Source of the DNA: a virus
IMG/VR virus record: IMGVR_UViG_3300037140_000126
Coordinates: 1-64,000 of that record
Length of the DNA: 64,000 nucleotides
Reading direction: 5' to 3' (one strand)
Below, in pieces: positions 48,569 to 59,136 of this stretch. The notes beneath the pieces were generated by a model, which had not been told where the DNA came from, did no database searches, and saw only the letters and a list, made by a program, of their open reading frames with translations. Both the position numbers and the translations under genes were made by a program. Position 1 is the stretch's first letter, and every line of letters starts with the position of its first letter.

Positions 48569-51500
48569 TTAGCTGCTCCCGGCACAGCAAAGTTGGATTT
48601 GCACAGATTCAACTAATGTAAAAGAGAGTGACGTTGCTACGGGTGTAACTCCATTCAGAGTCACAGAATCTTGAATAAGGTTTCCGACACCATCATATCC
48701 CACGACTGTCGCTATACGCGTATCTGTTGGTGAATCAGACACAAGCGATACTGGTCCCGGCGGCGTCAGAAGCGTGCCGCCGTCGTCGATCTGCACGCCA
48801 TAGATATTCCTGTCCGTGTTCAACGGCAGTATAACTTGAATCACCGGTGCTAGAGGCACGCTGAAATCAATCAGCACATAAGGCGGTGGGTGTGGCACAA
48901 GTGGATAAACTAAGCGCAGCACTTTGCTGAAGCGTGAATACAGGCCGCCATTTACTTGTCTGAGATAATAAACTTCTTCGTTTGCTTTCCTGGGCAAACA
49001 GAAATAGCGGCTTGTCGTTCTAAACAACAATAGGGCATTGTCTTGTGTCCAACCAAAATCAGCTTTTCTCACTTCACAGGCTGATACAGGAAGTTGGCCT
49101 AGATCAACGACGCACGTATAGCCGTTAATCATGCCTATAATTCGGCAGTTGTCGAGTGTCGGTAAATAAAATTCTCCTACCTCTAGTAATTGCTGTGGCG
49201 TAGGTGCGATAGCCGTGTCTTTCGGCGTCAGTACGTTTTGCCGGAATTCGACAAAGTTGGCGAGTGTCTTGTCGAGGTAATAGTCAGGCCCATAGTCAAC
49301 GACGAGCTGCAGCTTTTCTTGCCGGAGTTCGACACCAGTGATTGTCACACGTCGAACGAGCAATTTCAGGCCTGATATGCCTCTTTGCGGTGAAGTGACG
49401 ATTAGATAGCGTCCAGGTGTCGGATAGCCACTGGTGGGCAGTGCGCCCCCCATGCCCGACGGAGTGACCAGTAAACGATATGGAATTCCATACAGGCTTG
49501 TAAGGGTAATTGATGCAGGGTAGCTGGAATTTGGCACCGGAGTGGTTGTTAGTATCCCCCCTGTAGTAATTCCAAGCTGCCAAGAATTACCATTGGTATC
49601 ATTTAGGAATACGGTGACCGGCGTTCCACTGCTTGGTGTGCATGTCAGCAATCCAGCATCGGTAACGCCTATTAACCAAATTCCAGAACTACTGTCTTGC
49701 AATAAAATTGAATTGGTTGCAACATTGCTATCCAAGAAATAGTCGTCAAATGTGTAGGTGCCTTCGTACTGAACACCTTCCCGATCCATAATGATCGCAG
49801 CACCTGCGGCGTCACACTCACTGCTCGTGCGTGGTATCGGGTTTAGACTCGAAAATACCGCTGTGCGGTGTCCATCGTCACCTACGATCTTTGATTCAGC
49901 GGCAATATAAATAGGGTCCTGCACACGGGCCATTGCGTAGCCAGCTTCCCAAGTCTGCAAACGGATGCGTGAACCCACTGCGGGCAGTGTTGCGCCTGCG
50001 AGAGTCTGATAAGACGACGCGTAAAACTGCAATTGCTGTATGTCATTCGTAGACGCAATTGTGGCAACTTGATTTTGGAAGCCGAAACCTAGTAGGTATT
50101 GCAATTCAGGACCGGGTGGAAACACCGGGAACTGATTTGCCGTTGGCCCATAAAGCGAGCGCACGTATAGCCCGCCCTGTGGCGGGAAGCCTAAAAGCGT
50201 GTTCGCCACGGCAAAATTGAATACACCACCATTTACTTCCGCATAGACGGCAAATTCAGGCAGATTGACGCCCGAGATGCTGAATAAAGTGACGTTTGGA
50301 TTATTCGGGAAATCTACCGAGGTATCGGCAACGAGCCAAGTAATCGTTCCGACACCTGCGTAGTTTACATCGCCAAAGACATTCCCAGTCAACGTGCGGT
50401 AGGCTCGGTCATATCGTGAGTAGGTCTGACACGAGAAATACATCTGCAAAAAATAGGAGTGGTTCTGTTGTGAAATTACTGTTGGCCCTAACGCATTTCC
50501 AAATAAGAACGGCTGCATCGTCACGCCAATAGCACCTGAGGCAGTTGGAACGACTGTCCCGTGAGAGCCTAACTGGAAGGCGGCTACGCAATTTGCGCCA
50601 CCAGGCAACGTATCGTCTGCCGCAAGCGTTCGATATAGGCCACCTACTAGTCCGTTGTTTACATCTGTAAATTGAAAATCACCAAGTTGAATGTTTACCG
50701 CGCCACCAAGTTCTATACCCTGATTCGCAAGGACGTACGTTTCACCAAGCGGCGTTCCTACGTTATCGGTAGTATCTTTTGCATCGAGTTGCAGCCCACC
50801 ACCTTGTTCGGACACCATAAACGTCGGATCAAGCACGGTCCACAGACTGTTGTTGACTGTATCGCTCGACCAAGGCTCGTTGACAACGATGGACGACGCA
50901 CCTTCGAACATTTCATGCCGCAACGGGAAATTACCTGTGATGCCGTCACCAACAAAATAATCATCGTGATTGTTTTGCGCTTCAATGTCACCGATGACGA
51001 TTGCATCGTTACACGGCGGGACCGACTGCACGGGGGTCTGCAACAGCGTCGGGTAGAACGTCCGCTCACCTTTTGTTTCATCGTAGCTTACGCCAAGCGG
51101 CTGATCACCGTAGGGCTGGAAATAAAGTTTCTTGTCGATGCACTTGTAATGAAAGCGTGAACCGTCGGCAAACTGCTTTGCCAGGTCCGACCAATTCACA
51201 GTTGGATCATACGGCCAGTACGGGACAAGATCACCGGAAGCGACAAACGAAGTTGTATCGAAAAAATTGGGTACAAGAATTTGCGCGAGACGGGCAAGAA
51301 TCTGTCCTTGTCCAAGATTCACAAACGGCGGCATGAACGGGACCGTCTTGACGTTCAACAGCCATTCATCAGAGCTAACTTGAATGTCGTACGTGTAGCG
51401 CTGAAAGTTAAACTTGGGGATGTTATTACCCAGTCCCAGATATGTTAGGCTCGGTGCGGCCGTAACGAATCCTGTAGCGATTGGAACGCCAAACTTTCCC

Positions 51501-51691
51501 GAGAACAAACGACAGTACGCGGAACGAACTGGGGGAATAAACGCATCGTTATTATTTGCCAGTGTGAACGTCAGCAGCGTTGGGACGTTGAGGGAGTCCT
51601 GCACAGAAATCGACTCGGGCAAAACATAGCTCGTGTAATCCGTCACACCTCCATTATCGGGTCCGTTGTCTATCGTGAGCTTAATCGGCAC
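48569..51691 (-). CDS. Large tail tip / baseplate hub protein
   Basis: 1040 residues, GTG start at 51691. N-terminal 250 residues (VLPESISVQDSLNVPTLLTF, FSGKFGVPIATGFVTAAPSL, QRYTYDIQVSSDEWLLNVK) resemble the distal-tail/tail-hub domain with a beta-barrel of long-tailed siphoviruses. The middle is beta-rich. Residues about 650-730 contain the shared repeat SSGIWLIGVTDAGLLTCTPS, GNSWQLGITTGGILTTTP and YGIPYRLLVTPSGMG. The C-terminal part (FSKVLRLVYPLVPHPPPYVL; DTRIATVVGYDGVGNL) is Ig-like. It follows the tape measure, the usual position for the tail-tip organiser. Exact counterpart (gpL or gpJ-like) unresolved. Confidence 0.78.
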   Translation of the reverse strand: MPIKLTIDNGPDNGGVTDYTSYVLPESISVQDSLNVPTLLTFTLANNNDAFIPPVRSAYCRLFSGKFGVPIATGFVTAAPSLTYLGLGNNIPKFNFQRYTYDIQVSSDEWLLNVKTVPFMPPFVNLGQGQILARLAQILVPNFFDTTSFVASGDLVPYWPYDPTVNWSDLAKQFADGSRFHYKCIDKKLYFQPYGDQPLGVSYDETKGERTFYPTLLQTPVQSVPPCNDAIVIGDIEAQNNHDDYFVGDGITGNFPLRHEMFEGASSIVVNEPWSSDTVNNSLWTVLDPTFMVSEQGGGLQLDAKDTTDNVGTPLGETYVLANQGIELGGAVNIQLGDFQFTDVNNGLVGGLYRTLAADDTLPGGANCVAAFQLGSHGTVVPTASGAIGVTMQPFLFGNALGPTVISQQNHSYFLQMYFSCQTYSRYDRAYRTLTGNVFGDVNYAGVGTITWLVADTSVDFPNNPNVTLFSISGVNLPEFAVYAEVNGGVFNFAVANTLLGFPPQGGLYVRSLYGPTANQFPVFPPGPELQYLLGFGFQNQVATIASTNDIQQLQFYASSYQTLAGATLPAVGSRIRLQTWEAGYAMARVQDPIYIAAESKIVGDDGHRTAVFSSLNPIPRTSSECDAAGAAIIMDREGVQYEGTYTFDDYFLDSNVATNSILLQDSSSGIWLIGVTDAGLLTCTPSSGTPVTVFLNDTNGNSWQLGITTGGILTTTPVPNSSYPASITLTSLYGIPYRLLVTPSGMGGALPTSGYPTPGRYLIVTSPQRGISGLKLLVRRVTITGVELRQEKLQLVVDYGPDYYLDKTLANFVEFRQNVLTPKDTAIAPTPQQLLEVGEFYLPTLDNCRIIGMINGYTCVVDLGQLPVSACEVRKADFGWTQDNALLLFRTTSRYFCLPRKANEEVYYLRQVNGGLYSRFSKVLRLVYPLVPHPPPYVLIDFSVPLAPVIQVILPLNTDRNIYGVQIDDGGTLLTPPGPVSLVSDSPTDTRIATVVGYDGVGNLIQDSVTLNGVTPVATSLSFTLVESVQIQLCCAGSS

Positions 51692-51825
51692 TCAGAGCGC
51701 TCCCAGAACTAGCCTTTAGTGCTATTTCCCGTCGATTTGGCGCATTAAAACGTCTCGAATAGTGCTAAGTAGCATAGCTTCCTGTAAAGTCTTTAGAATC
51801 AACAAAACCAAATTTTATGGCAATC
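51692..51825. other. Gap after the tape-measure gene
   Basis: 134 bases. Holds two direct copies of TAGTGCTA (51717-51724 and 51760-51767; a third copy is in the putative origin at 41049-41056) and a weak 17-codon frame with AGGA before it. No terminator or strong promoter was seen. Confidence 0.35.
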
Positions 51826-54800
51826 TCAGGGGTACTGTCCGGCAATTCCGCCTTCCCCGTAGCGTCCGCGCTGCTGGTACAGATTGTAAAGTGAATCCTC
51901 GATGCTGTTATTGGCAGAACTGCTGCTTGCTCCTCCGATTAGGCCACTGACGCCGCTAAAATTCCCGCTTGAAATTGCACTCATCACTTGCTGATATTTG
52001 TTGAGCACATCCAAATCGTTTTGATTTTGCTGTTGTTTCATTTGCAGCAATTTCATTTCCATGCCAATGCGGTTCGATGCGATGCTGCTCACTTGTTGTT
52101 CCGTGGAAACCTTTGCTGCGTTCAGTGTAACTGTCGCTTGATTCGTCGCAGATGCACCGACTGAGCCACTTGGAGGAATGACGGTCTCGCCAGATTCAAC
52201 GACGGCTAATCCTGTTTGGGAAATCGCACCACCTGTTTGCAATACCGGGGTAGCCGCTAGAGCCGTAGCTATTTGGGCTATGATTGGACTTACCGCTGTT
52301 ATGCCCGAGAGTGTACTGTGCACTCGTCCCGATGAAGACCCAGTTGTACTTGTGCTGCCCGATCCAAGCAAATTGCCATACAACGCTTGTTGCGCCGTTG
52401 TTGTTTGCCAAGCCGTACCACTTGCGTCAACGTAAGGAGGATTGCCGTTGCCGAATGGATTCGAGCTGCCGACTGGTATGATAGGTCCGCTTGGACCACT
52501 TGAAGGCCCGGAACCAGCAGGCAAGGGTGCCGTCCCCGCAGCAAGACTTGTCCCAGGAGCTTGGCCCGGAACAGAAACACCTGAAAGAGTAGGTGCAGCA
52601 CTTGTTGGAGCTGTGCCGTTTGTAGCTATACTCCCGATTTGCTGCCCATACGCATTGAAAAGATCACCATTGCTGACATCGACATAAATAGGGTTTCCAC
52701 TGCTATCCGTGCCATACATTATTAGGCCAGAAGGTAGCGAGGGTGCGGATGTTGTCGCCGTCCCAGTCGTTGTGGCGGCACTATTTGTGCCAATTCCAGC
52801 AAGCAGTCCAGGGTTATTCTGTAATGCCGAGGCGGCAAACGCCTGCATCTTGGAAGGTATTGCTTGTGCGATATAGCCAGGAACATTTTGGTTGATAATG
52901 TTCTCTGCCATGGCTTGTAAAGCACCTGGACTACCCACCGTCGCCAGCCCAAGTATTGGATTCTTTTGTACAAGTCTCTGTACAACCGTATCAATGTCCG
53001 TTTGTGAATAGTCTACCTGTGGTGTTGCAGGCGCTGTGGCAGTTGATGAACTTGTACCAGTACCAGAAAAAATTACTGGCGGCGTTGTTGAAGCCGGACC
53101 GCTCGGCAGCGTAACGGAGGCCTGTCCCCCTAAACCTGGATATTGCAAGAGGTCTTGCAAAGTCGTTGTCGCACCCGACTGACTTCCAAGCCCAGTAGAT
53201 GAAGCCGTCGAAGGAATAACATTTGTAGGAGTCGTAACTGTCGGCGTGTTGTAATAGCCCGCTGTTGACGGCTGGCCGAATGTGGCTGTCGTTGCGCTTA
53301 CGTTGCCTACTTGCTGTCCTGCGGCGCTGTACAGAACCCCATTTTGATCGACGTAGACAGGATTACTATTGCTGTCTGTTCCATAGAGCGTCAGATTTGG
53401 TTGACCACCAAGAATTGTTGGTGCTGCTGTCAAGTTTGCGGCTTGTTGGGCGGCTGTTAGTGGTGCTGCCGGAAGCAAATTTTCTGCCGGAAGCAAACTT
53501 GTCGCGGTAGCCGCTACAGAAGAATTTAACATGCCAATTTCTGTTTGCATCTGTTGTAACAGTTGTTGTGAACCAGCACTACCGACGGGAATTTGGGCAA
53601 TCAAAGCACTTATTGTAGATAAAGTAGTTTGGGCACTTGCAGTACCGGAATTAAATGCGGCAACAATAGCATTCGTTTGTTTGCCTATACTCTTAAACAA
53701 ATCTTCTAACGCGCCAGCCTGTGAAACGTCCGCAGCAATACCCGGCAAACCGCCGGGAGAAACCACTTGAGATGTGGCTGTCCCAGCAAAAGAAGTCGGC
53801 GTATTATAAACCGCTGTAAGATTTCCAGTTGTGGGATCGGTTAAATAGTAAATTGGGCTAGTGCCCGCCGTTTGCGCGGTTTGAAGAGTAGAAATTCCAC
53901 CGGTAGTTGCTGGCGCTGTTCCTGTTGCGGACCCTCCGCTTGAATAGTCCCATGGCACAGTCGGACTTGAACCCACAGTCGGATATAAAGGTGCTATTGG
54001 ATAGTCCGCGTTTCCGGCCACATATGGCCCAGTCATTGGGCCAATTTGCGGTCCCACCTGCGCGGAAGTAGGACCTGAATAGGGCAGCCCCAAAGCCGAC
54101 ATCAATTGAGGTGTCGTTGTTAGCTGGGAGGCGGGAGTGCTGCGAATCACATTGACAATATTGAGCAACGCCGCGTTCGATGCATTTTGCTGGTCCGTCT
54201 GGCTCATTTGCAGCGTCAGTAATTGTGTTTCAAGGCCGACACGGGTTGTCGCAAGCCCATAGATTTGCTGCTGGGTTTCATACTGGTATTGGGCTGTAGC
54301 AATCTGCATGTTCATCTGGTCCATTTGCAGGTTGTACTGAATTTGCAGTTGCTGTAATTGAGCGGCCTTTGAAGCCGATGCGCTTACTTCGCGGGTTGCC
54401 ACGCCACCCGACATGATGCCCTGTTCTTGTTGGGCGAATTGCTCCATCATTTGCTGGCGCTGTAGGTACAGGTTATTCAGGTTGATGCCATTTTGAATTG
54501 CCGCTTCTTCCGCAGACTGTACTTGCGTTGCTTCGGTGATCGCGTATTGCTGCATCGCGGTCGTTAGATATTGCTGTGCCTGTGTGAGTTGCTGGGTAGA
54601 CTGCGCGGCCTCGGCGAACTGCTTATACTGAGCAAGAATTTGTTCGATGGAACTCATCCATTGTTGGTAGCCAGTCGGCACGACCAGGTTGTTAAGTGTT
54701 TCCTGCATTGTTTGCATGACTTTGTTTTGCTGGTCCTGCAATTGCTGTAGCGTCTGCGCGGCCTGTTGTTGCGCTTGCTGCTTTGCCTGATCTCCGGCAC

Positions 54801-57800
54801 CCTTCTTTCCAGTTGATTGATTATTTATTTGTACGGCGGCCAGCTCTGCCTGCTGAATCGCTTGGTTCAGACCGATAACGCCTTGACTTAAATTCTGTGA
54901 AATACTGTCCAGCTTGTCTACATCGGCTTGAATCTGTTTCATGATTTGCGAGTTCTTCCAACCCGAAATTGCACCCATGATGCCGCCGATTAGTGTACCC
55001 CCAATAGCTCCGATTATGGCTCCCGCTGGTCCAGCCATTCCTCCGATACCCTGGCCTAGAGACTCACCGCTCATAGCGCCACCGACAGCGCCACTGGTCG
55101 CATTCTTGGCGCCCAGTGTGGATTGCAAAAAGCTGCCTACGGCCCCGACCGCGCTCGTCATCGTACCGATAAAACTTGAGACTGCACCGACTCCTTGATC
55201 CTTGCCCCCACCACTTAATAGTTGAAAGAATTTCTGAACGCCGGAAAGCATCCCTCCCGACGATGATGACGTATCGCCATAAACCGACGACATATTTGTG
55301 CCACTGCCAAATCCTGGCCCAAGCGGAATATCACCTGATCCTATAAGCCCACCGACCGCACTTGTCTGTAATAAAGGTGCCGTCGCTCCCGGTGCCGTGC
55401 CTGTGGAAAGTGCGCTAAACCGAGTTGCTAAAGAACCAACAGAATCGCTTAATTGCGTAAATGTTCTTGTCAGCGTGTTTACGACTGTCGAGAGCGCCTG
55501 TATCACACCTGACGGTAGAACGGCTTCACCAGCATGCAGGAACGCGAGTCCAGACTGCGGGACGAACGGCGTCCCGGCTGCGTGGTGTGGGAATTGGCTA
55601 ATGTTGAGAGAACCGTATGGGTCATATTCAGTCGGTCCGGCGTGGCTTTCAAGACCAGTCCATGTCTCTGGAGCATGCCAGTCGCTTTTTCCAGTTAGTT
55701 TCGCTAATAGCCCATCAAGTGCATCTGCCAGACCATGCGAAGCTGACTGGACCTCGTTTAAGCCGCCAGCAGCACCAGTGCTCTGTTTTAACAGGGATTC
55801 AAGTTCTGGAGACTGCGTAATCTTTGGGGCTTTCCCGTAATTCTTTGCAAACGTCTCTCGAAACGAAGCTACCGACTTCATCGTCTGAGCGCCCGCTTGC
55901 AGCCCTTCACCTACTTCCCTAATGCCGCGCATGGGGCCTGCGCTGTAAAGGGAATTTATCGTATTGGCGACTCCTTCGAACAGTCCGGCAATGGGTGTCA
56001 GCAGGTCGCGTGCTTGGATCAAACGCTGATTAAGTTGCTGCTGCTTTTCTTCGGCACCGGCAATGGCGTCAAGAATTTCTTCTTGTGCTTTGCCGCCCTC
56101 CTTCGCCGCAGACAAGGATCGTATCTGCTCATTTATAAATTTCTGAGTTTCCAGTACCTCAGCTTCGATGACGCTGACTTCGGATGCACCTAATAGAGCA
56201 GCACCACGAGGAGTTGCCGCAATCTTTTCCTGCGCGGAACGCATCTTGGAAATTCTGTCGTACTTATTTTGAGCGGACTTGATAGTGATTTCGTCCCGTT
56301 GAAGTTCAAGATCGGAACTCTTTTTGGATGCATCCGCGTTGGCTTCAAATCGTTTTATTTCTAAGGCCGCTATTTCTGAAGTTTTAAGTTCTGTATTCTG
56401 TTCCTCGTCGTTGATCGCATCGTTAGCGTAGATACGCTCTTGCTCGATTTGAGTCTTGCGCTTTTGCAGGTATTCATCGGCGGAAATAAGCCCTTCGTCG
56501 AAATGATTCTTTGTCTCATCTGTTTCTTCCGCGAGGGCATCCGTCTGAATTTTCAGTCTCGCTTGGGCTATCTTGCGGGCGGCGGCTGTTACATCCTTTT
56601 CTGGTTCCCTTGATAGCTGTGACTGCTCACGAGCAGCCGCCGTATTGATATTGGCAACTTGGTCCTCGTAGGTCTTATTGAATTGCTTTTGGTCTTGGCG
56701 ATATTGCTCCCCAGCAAGATTAAGATTGCGTTTAGCGTCAGCGGCCGAATTGGCTGCATCTTGAAGCCCTTTGGCGGCTGCCTCATCTCCTGGCTTTGCC
56801 TGTGACTGAGCTTTGGCTTCATCTAAGGCATCCGCTGCCGCCTTGCTTTGCTTCGTAAAGTCCGCTCCAGCTATGTCTTCTGCATACTTCGATTCCGACA
56901 GCTTTGCATCCAGCTCCTGCTTGGCCTCTAGCAGAGCTGCTTGGCGGTCCTCTTCACGCAACCGTTTCTTTTCGGCAATGTACTGCCCAAACGTCTCTTG
57001 GATGGATGCATAGGCATCTTCGTTGGCGTCTTTTTCGTCCTGCAAATTCTGTTTTGTCTGGTCCAGATGCTCCTTGTCGGCAAGCTCCTGGGTTTTCATT
57101 CTTATCCGGGCCATTTTTATTAAATATGCTGGATCGAGTTCTGCGGTGGGTTCTGCTTCCGCACTTGTACCTCGACCACCTCCTTCTAAGGCTTCTGATG
57201 GAGGCCCGGGAGGTTTTGGTGTGGCAGGAGGTTTTTCCCCACCAAATGTCCTATCCCTTTCTTTGATCCAAGCTTTGTCCGCTTCCTCTTTGCTTGGTCC
57301 TAACAGACTAAATGCAAGTCCCGGATGTTCTTCCCGATGTGCCTGAAGTATAAGAATTCCAGCTATAGCCGCCGTTATGAGATTTGCCTTACTTAGAACA
57401 GCGAGCATTCCCTCCATTGAGAGTGCGCCAAGGGCCACGTCTAGTCTTGTCGTAGCCGCTGTTAATAGGTCCACAGCAACCGCAACCCCAGCTAGTTTTA
57501 AGCCGTCGGTAACTATTTCACCGAATACGTTTGCATGATCGGATATAAAACCTACAGCTTTTGCCACACCACCGAATGCCGACCCAATCATGTCAGCAAA
57601 GCCGTGTGTGGATTCTTCAAACTTGCGAAGCTTCTGTATCCCCTCATCGAGTAAACCTAGAAACGAACGAAAGCCCTCACTCTTGACGAGTTCTAACGCA
57701 AAAGCTTGTCTCGTGCGATTCCATTCTTCACCTAGAACAGTCAACCGATCGGTAAGCGTGGTTGCCGGATCGCCTACCTCTATGAACTTCCTGTGTGTGA

Positions 57801-59136
57801 CATCAAGCAGTTTATTGAATGCCTCTTCACGCATGATGACTTGCGGAAGAATCGCACCATAAGACTGCAACATCAATTCGGCTGGTTGGATTCCTGTAAT
57901 ACGGCCCAGTTGTGCAAACGCCCCGGCTCCTACAGTCCTACCACGACCGATAAAGGCCCGCTGCAAGCTGCTCATTGCTTCTTCGGCGGTGTTGCCCTGT
58001 GCTCTGGCAAGTGCGACAACATCATGGGTCAATTGAACGATTTGGTCGTTCGTAACCCTCATGTTCGACTGCCAAGCGGTATTCACAAAACGCAGAAGAG
58101 GAATGTCCCCCACAAGGTCATGTGTCGCTGTGTGCATCTGGGCCAGGAACTGGGTTGTGTCTGTGCCTTTGATCCTGCCTAGCGCCTCATAGGTAGTCTG
58201 CAAGTGCTGCAACGGCCCAATATTTGTAACGAGTTCAGTAGTAGACTGAATGGCGCTGCGAATCGTGCTGCCTATCATTTCGGCGGCAATAACACCTGTA
58301 AATACACCACCCGCGAGTTCCCGGAAACCTAAGCCACCTACCAAGCTGCGTTCTAACTTTCCAAAGAAACCTTGTTCAACGCCGCCTTGACCGGCTACTC
58401 CACTCATATCACCGGCCAACAGCTTAACCTTGGCTTGCGCCGAATAGAGCCGGTTCAGTGTTGCAATATCGGCGTTATCCAGCTTCTCTTTGATTGCGGT
58501 AGCTTTGATCTGTTCCTGAATCGTGGTTAGAATGCCTTCTTCGACTTCCCTGATTTTTGTTTTGCTTCTTAATTCGCCAGTCGCAATCTGCGCTTGTAGG
58601 CGGGCAGTTTCTTGCGCATAGAGAGGGACAACTTGTTTCGCCTGACGTGCACTTAATAGTTCCGCACGCTGCCGTCTAGTAGCTTCGGCAGCCGTAAGCC
58701 GGGTTTGTCCAGCAATCTGCGAGTTAATCTCACGAGTTTCTTTTTCACTTAGGGTGAGTAGAGCAGCTCTCTGGGAACGCTGGGCTACATTGAGAGGCCC
58801 TATTTTTTGTAGCTCCGCAATTTCCTGCTTCGTGATGGCTAAGTTTTTCTGGCGCAATGCAAGCAGTGCATCATTGCTCAGCTTCTCTTCTTGACTTAAC
58901 TTGACCCGCAAAGCGGTGTATGCGGCTTGTGATTTGCTTGCATCCTGCTGAGCTTGTGCCTGTTTCTTTATGGACTCTAAATTTTGCACAGCTACTTGTT
59001 TCTGTCTTTGATCTTCCTTTAGTAGCCGTTGCTGTATCTCGACAAGCTGGGCCTGGACCTTTTTAATACCCTGAGTAAATTGGGTATCGTCCAGAACCAG
59101 CTTGGCGAGTAGTTTTTTGGTTTCGCTGTCAGCCAT
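51826..59136 (-). CDS. Tail tape-measure protein
   Basis: 2436 residues, by far the largest gene. N-terminal 200 residues are helical coiled coil (KKLLAKLVLDDTQFTQGIKK; LLALRQKNLAITKQEIAELQ). Then hydrophobic segments (FRELAGGVFTGVIAAEMIGS; a glycine-rich stretch near 1365-1390, IIGAIGGTLIGGIMGAISGW), long coiled coil with QQQ-rich repeats (about 1400-1580), and a C-terminal low-complexity S/T/P/G region. The last holds two copies of a module reading YGTDSxxNPxYVD...GQQxG (near 1912 and 2140). Length scales with tail length; at the usual ~0.15 nm per residue this would be a tail of about 350 nm. TAATG overlap with the upstream gene. Confidence 0.92.
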   Translation of the reverse strand: MADSETKKLLAKLVLDDTQFTQGIKKVQAQLVEIQQRLLKEDQRQKQVAVQNLESIKKQAQAQQDASKSQAAYTALRVKLSQEEKLSNDALLALRQKNLAITKQEIAELQKIGPLNVAQRSQRAALLTLSEKETREINSQIAGQTRLTAAEATRRQRAELLSARQAKQVVPLYAQETARLQAQIATGELRSKTKIREVEEGILTTIQEQIKATAIKEKLDNADIATLNRLYSAQAKVKLLAGDMSGVAGQGGVEQGFFGKLERSLVGGLGFRELAGGVFTGVIAAEMIGSTIRSAIQSTTELVTNIGPLQHLQTTYEALGRIKGTDTTQFLAQMHTATHDLVGDIPLLRFVNTAWQSNMRVTNDQIVQLTHDVVALARAQGNTAEEAMSSLQRAFIGRGRTVGAGAFAQLGRITGIQPAELMLQSYGAILPQVIMREEAFNKLLDVTHRKFIEVGDPATTLTDRLTVLGEEWNRTRQAFALELVKSEGFRSFLGLLDEGIQKLRKFEESTHGFADMIGSAFGGVAKAVGFISDHANVFGEIVTDGLKLAGVAVAVDLLTAATTRLDVALGALSMEGMLAVLSKANLITAAIAGILILQAHREEHPGLAFSLLGPSKEEADKAWIKERDRTFGGEKPPATPKPPGPPSEALEGGGRGTSAEAEPTAELDPAYLIKMARIRMKTQELADKEHLDQTKQNLQDEKDANEDAYASIQETFGQYIAEKKRLREEDRQAALLEAKQELDAKLSESKYAEDIAGADFTKQSKAAADALDEAKAQSQAKPGDEAAAKGLQDAANSAADAKRNLNLAGEQYRQDQKQFNKTYEDQVANINTAAAREQSQLSREPEKDVTAAARKIAQARLKIQTDALAEETDETKNHFDEGLISADEYLQKRKTQIEQERIYANDAINDEEQNTELKTSEIAALEIKRFEANADASKKSSDLELQRDEITIKSAQNKYDRISKMRSAQEKIAATPRGAALLGASEVSVIEAEVLETQKFINEQIRSLSAAKEGGKAQEEILDAIAGAEEKQQQLNQRLIQARDLLTPIAGLFEGVANTINSLYSAGPMRGIREVGEGLQAGAQTMKSVASFRETFAKNYGKAPKITQSPELESLLKQSTGAAGGLNEVQSASHGLADALDGLLAKLTGKSDWHAPETWTGLESHAGPTEYDPYGSLNISQFPHHAAGTPFVPQSGLAFLHAGEAVLPSGVIQALSTVVNTLTRTFTQLSDSVGSLATRFSALSTGTAPGATAPLLQTSAVGGLIGSGDIPLGPGFGSGTNMSSVYGDTSSSSGGMLSGVQKFFQLLSGGGKDQGVGAVSSFIGTMTSAVGAVGSFLQSTLGAKNATSGAVGGAMSGESLGQGIGGMAGPAGAIIGAIGGTLIGGIMGAISGWKNSQIMKQIQADVDKLDSISQNLSQGVIGLNQAIQQAELAAVQINNQSTGKKGAGDQAKQQAQQQAAQTLQQLQDQQNKVMQTMQETLNNLVVPTGYQQWMSSIEQILAQYKQFAEAAQSTQQLTQAQQYLTTAMQQYAITEATQVQSAEEAAIQNGINLNNLYLQRQQMMEQFAQQEQGIMSGGVATREVSASASKAAQLQQLQIQYNLQMDQMNMQIATAQYQYETQQQIYGLATTRVGLETQLLTLQMSQTDQQNASNAALLNIVNVIRSTPASQLTTTPQLMSALGLPYSGPTSAQVGPQIGPMTGPYVAGNADYPIAPLYPTVGSSPTVPWDYSSGGSATGTAPATTGGISTLQTAQTAGTSPIYYLTDPTTGNLTAVYNTPTSFAGTATSQVVSPGGLPGIAADVSQAGALEDLFKSIGKQTNAIVAAFNSGTASAQTTLSTISALIAQIPVGSAGSQQLLQQMQTEIGMLNSSVAATATSLLPAENLLPAAPLTAAQQAANLTAAPTILGGQPNLTLYGTDSNSNPVYVDQNGVLYSAAGQQVGNVSATTATFGQPSTAGYYNTPTVTTPTNVIPSTASSTGLGSQSGATTTLQDLLQYPGLGGQASVTLPSGPASTTPPVIFSGTGTSSSTATAPATPQVDYSQTDIDTVVQRLVQKNPILGLATVGSPGALQAMAENIINQNVPGYIAQAIPSKMQAFAASALQNNPGLLAGIGTNSAATTTGTATTSAPSLPSGLIMYGTDSSGNPIYVDVSNGDLFNAYGQQIGSIATNGTAPTSAAPTLSGVSVPGQAPGTSLAAGTAPLPAGSGPSSGPSGPIIPVGSSNPFGNGNPPYVDASGTAWQTTTAQQALYGNLLGSGSTSTTGSSSGRVHSTLSGITAVSPIIAQIATALAATPVLQTGGAISQTGLAVVESGETVIPPSGSVGASATNQATVTLNAAKVSTEQQVSSIASNRIGMEMKLLQMKQQQNQNDLDVLNKYQQVMSAISSGNFSGVSGLIGGASSSSANNSIEDSLYNLYQQRGRYGEGGIAGQYP

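Noticed and set aside
49085-49096. Further GATACAGGA-type matches (49085, 803) to the recurring element
   Set aside because: Both lie inside coding sequence away from any gene start and match only 8-9 bases; expected by chance.
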